From assembly GCA_024663395.1 (NCBI GenBank), contig JANFAH010000022.1, positions 248,001 through 312,000 on the forward strand: 64,000 bases of DNA, in the 5' to 3' direction. Of the stretch, positions 62,105 to 64,000 are shown piece by piece; the first letter of the stretch is position 1; each line of letters begins with the position of its first letter. Made by a program: the position numbers and the translations under genes. Under the pieces are notes generated by a model that was given only the letters and a program-made list of their open reading frames with translations, searched no databases and was not told where the DNA came from. The stretch comes from Pisolithus tinctorius (Eukaryota; Basidiomycota; Agaricomycetes; Boletales; Pisolithaceae).

Positions 62105-64000
62105 TCGTATGTCCCCTCTTGTACTTATAGTTTCTCTTGTTCTTCGTCTGCTCACTTTGACCGAGAAGTCGTTAAACTCCTAAACCCACAGATATCGTTT
62201 CTTTGCTCAGATACTCCTGTAACATCACTTACTATGCCTCCTTCAGTTTCAAGTTTCCAGAGCTCTTTTTATCTTGATGTCTTCTCTTCTTCATTATCTA
62301 ATCCTTCAAAAGCACCAGATCCCCTTCCTGTTCAGAAAACCAAAAAACAGCTTCGTTTTTACTATTCCCTATCTGACTTTCTTGATTTGTTACATTTTAG
62401 AAAAGGCCTTGCTATGGATACAGAAGACTCAGCCGATGAAACAGATCAGCCGGTATATGGAGCGTACAAGCGCGTTGATCGTAAGGTCAAGCCAGTGCCT
62501 GGAGTCTATCCAGAAGACGCTCGAGTCCATCGCCAGTTTCCAGAAGACCCCCTTGCATCACTCACACCTCTCACATGTCACCCTCCTGTGTTCATTCCCA
62601 CAAGGAGGCTTACTCAAGAGCGCCTTACCTCCATGAAGATTAACGCTGATGGCTTTCTCTGGCCAGAAGAGGAAAAACTTTTTTCGCATGTCATGAAGCT
62701 TAATGAGCGTGCCTTGGCGTTCGATGAATCGGAGAGAGGCAACTTTCGTTCAGACTACTTTTCGCCTTACATCATTCCTGTCCTGCCGCATGAACCATGG
62801 GAGTTTCGTAACATTCCAATTCCCCCTGGCATACGAGAACGTGTCATACAGCTTCTTCGGGAGAAGATTGCCGCTGGTCTCTATGAGCCGGCCCAGTCAT
62901 CCTATCGCTCCAAATGGTTCTGCGTTATGAAAAAGAATGGCAGGATCCGTATCGTTCATGATCTACAGCCTCTGAATAAGGTTACCATTCGAGACGCTGG
63001 TGTTCCACCAATATTGGACGACTTTGTGGAGCCGTTTGCCGGTCGTCAATGCTACACGGTCTTTGATCTATTTTCAGGATTTGATGCACGCCAGCTCCAC
63101 CCCGATAGCCGAGATCTGACATCCTTCATGACGCCTCTTGGCTTACTGCGCCATACTGCCATGCCTCAAGGCTACACCAACTCGCCGTCGGAGTTTCAGA
63201 ATTGTACAGCTTTCATTCTACAGGACAAAATCCCTCACGTTGCCAACGTTTTCATCGACGATCTGCCGGTCAAAGGCCCTGCAACCTGTTATGAAGATGC
63301 CGATGGCAATGCCGAAACGTTACCTGAGAATCCCGGCATACGTCGCTTCATTTGGGAACATGCTGTAGACGTGCATAGAGTCATGCATCGGTTTGCTCAT
63401 GCCGGCGGAACGTTTTCTGGCTTGAAATCTCAGATCTGCCAGCCTCGTGTTATCATTCTTGGTCAAGCATGCCATCCTCATGGTCGCTCTCCTGACGACC
63501 ACAAGGTGAGGAAGGTCGTCAACTGGCCAACGCTCGCTACGCCCAAAGATGTTCGCTCATTCCTAGGTCTCTGTGGTACTGTTCGTATCTGGATTGCGAA
63601 CTACTCGCAGTTGGCTCACCCACTCGTTGACCTTTATCGCAAGAGTGCTCCGTTCGTTTGGGGTCAGCCCCAGCAGGATGCGTTTGATGCCTTGAGGCTC
63701 GCTGTCTCGTCTGCTCCTGCCCTTTGCCCCATTGACTACTCATCTGACCTGCCGGTCGTTCTTTCCGTTGACACCAGTAATGTCGCCATTGGATTCGTTC
63801 TCTCTCAGTATGATGAAGAAGGTCGCAAACGTCCTGCTCACTATGGCTCACTCCCCATCAATGAGCGTGAATCCCGCTACAGTCAGCCTAAGCTCGAGCT
63901 CTATGGTCTTTTCAGAGCGCTTCGTCACTACCGTCTATATCTCTATGGCGTTCGTCATCTATGGGTAGAGGTTGATGCGAAGTACATCAAAGGTATGCTC
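62105..64000 (+). CDS. Gypsy 3 Pol, partial (reverse transcriptase and RNase H start)
   Basis: Frame +1 to gag, open through the gag stop and to the right edge. A leader of about 170 codons precedes TSMKINADGFLWPEEEKLF, then reverse transcriptase: PAQSSYRSKWFCVMKKNGR, IRIVHDLQPLNKVTIRDAG, YTVFDLFSGFDARQL, TPLGLLRHTAMPQGYTNSP, active site VFIDDLPVKG (about 63249), RSFLGLCGTVRIWI, and the start of RNase H (VVLSVDTSNVAIGFVLSQY). FIDD in place of YxDD occurs in some gypsy relatives. How it is expressed (+1 frameshift near GAT TGA, or another route) is not resolved. No stop is seen. Confidence 0.88.

Larger units (their letters stand above)
57389..64000 (+). mobile_element. Ty3/gypsy retrotransposon gypsy 3, cut by window edge
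   Basis: 5' LTR, primer-binding site, a very long gag-protease frame and a pol frame in +1 phase that runs off the right edge in RNase H. No lesion is seen in the part present. It carries a palindromic DNA motif repeated in both LTR and coding sequence. Confidence 0.88.

Noticed and set aside
1..64000. tRNA or rRNA genes
   Set aside because: No cloverleaf or rRNA core sequence was recognised by eye; a tRNAscan/Infernal run would settle this.

Overview
The window looks like nuclear DNA of an agaricomycete (mushroom-forming basidiomycete), possibly an ectomycorrhizal Boletales-type genome; the lineage is inferred, not proven. Reasons: introns of about 50 bp with GTRNGT donors, KDZ-family transposons of the kind that carry TET/JBP dioxygenase genes in basidiomycetes, fungal chromoviruses (Ty3/gypsy with chromodomains), Zn2Cys6 clusters, and relics of fungal housekeeping genes. 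Almost all of the 64 kb is nested mobile elements; no intact host gene can be claimed with confidence.

Layout. 1-3.6 kb: a decayed PIF/Harbinger pair (Myb/SANT-like partner on +, DDE transposase on -). 3,652-26,934: a hAT-like element with an 8-bp target duplication, split by a 22.5-kb KDZ transposon (element A, 3,856-26,357) with about 107-bp inverted termini and long subterminal arrays. A complete Ty1/copia element (4,080-9,151) sits inside its left array. Element A carries, in order, a Zn2Cys6-cluster gene (+), the KDZ transposase (-), Tc1 relics, two cargo genes of unknown function (+) and a TET/JBP-like dioxygenase (-); all are broken. 26.9-32.1 kb: relics of a zinc-type alcohol dehydrogenase and of RNA polymerase I subunit A49, then unrecognised DNA. 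32,132-46,308: a dead chromovirus (gypsy 2, minus strand) split by a younger, nearly intact one (gypsy 1, 33,507-41,116) that carries an antisense, intron-containing Zn2Cys6 gene. 46.3-47.8 kb: a fold-back and a 159-bp tandem repeat. 47,806 to about 56,275: a second, truncated KDZ element (element B), homologous to A and far richer in CpG, broken by a 902-bp solo LTR. 56.3-64 kb: a small unknown ORF, then gypsy 3, which runs off the right edge.

Two themes tie the window together. First, CpG decay: differences between LTR pairs, premature stops (mostly TGA in place of CGA) and variants of the repeat palindromes are almost all C-to-T changes at CpG, as expected from deamination of methylated CpG. 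Second, element A combines a transposase, a TET/JBP-like (5-methylcytosine oxidase family) gene and a Zn2Cys6 protein with arrays of the palindrome GACGGGCCCGTC, which contains CGG-N2-CCG and two CpGs. This suggests, as a hypothesis, a transposon that carries both the binder and the demethylating activity for its own methylatable ends. Gypsy 1 shows a parallel arrangement: a Zn2Cys6 gene plus a CGG-N5-CCG palindrome in its LTRs.
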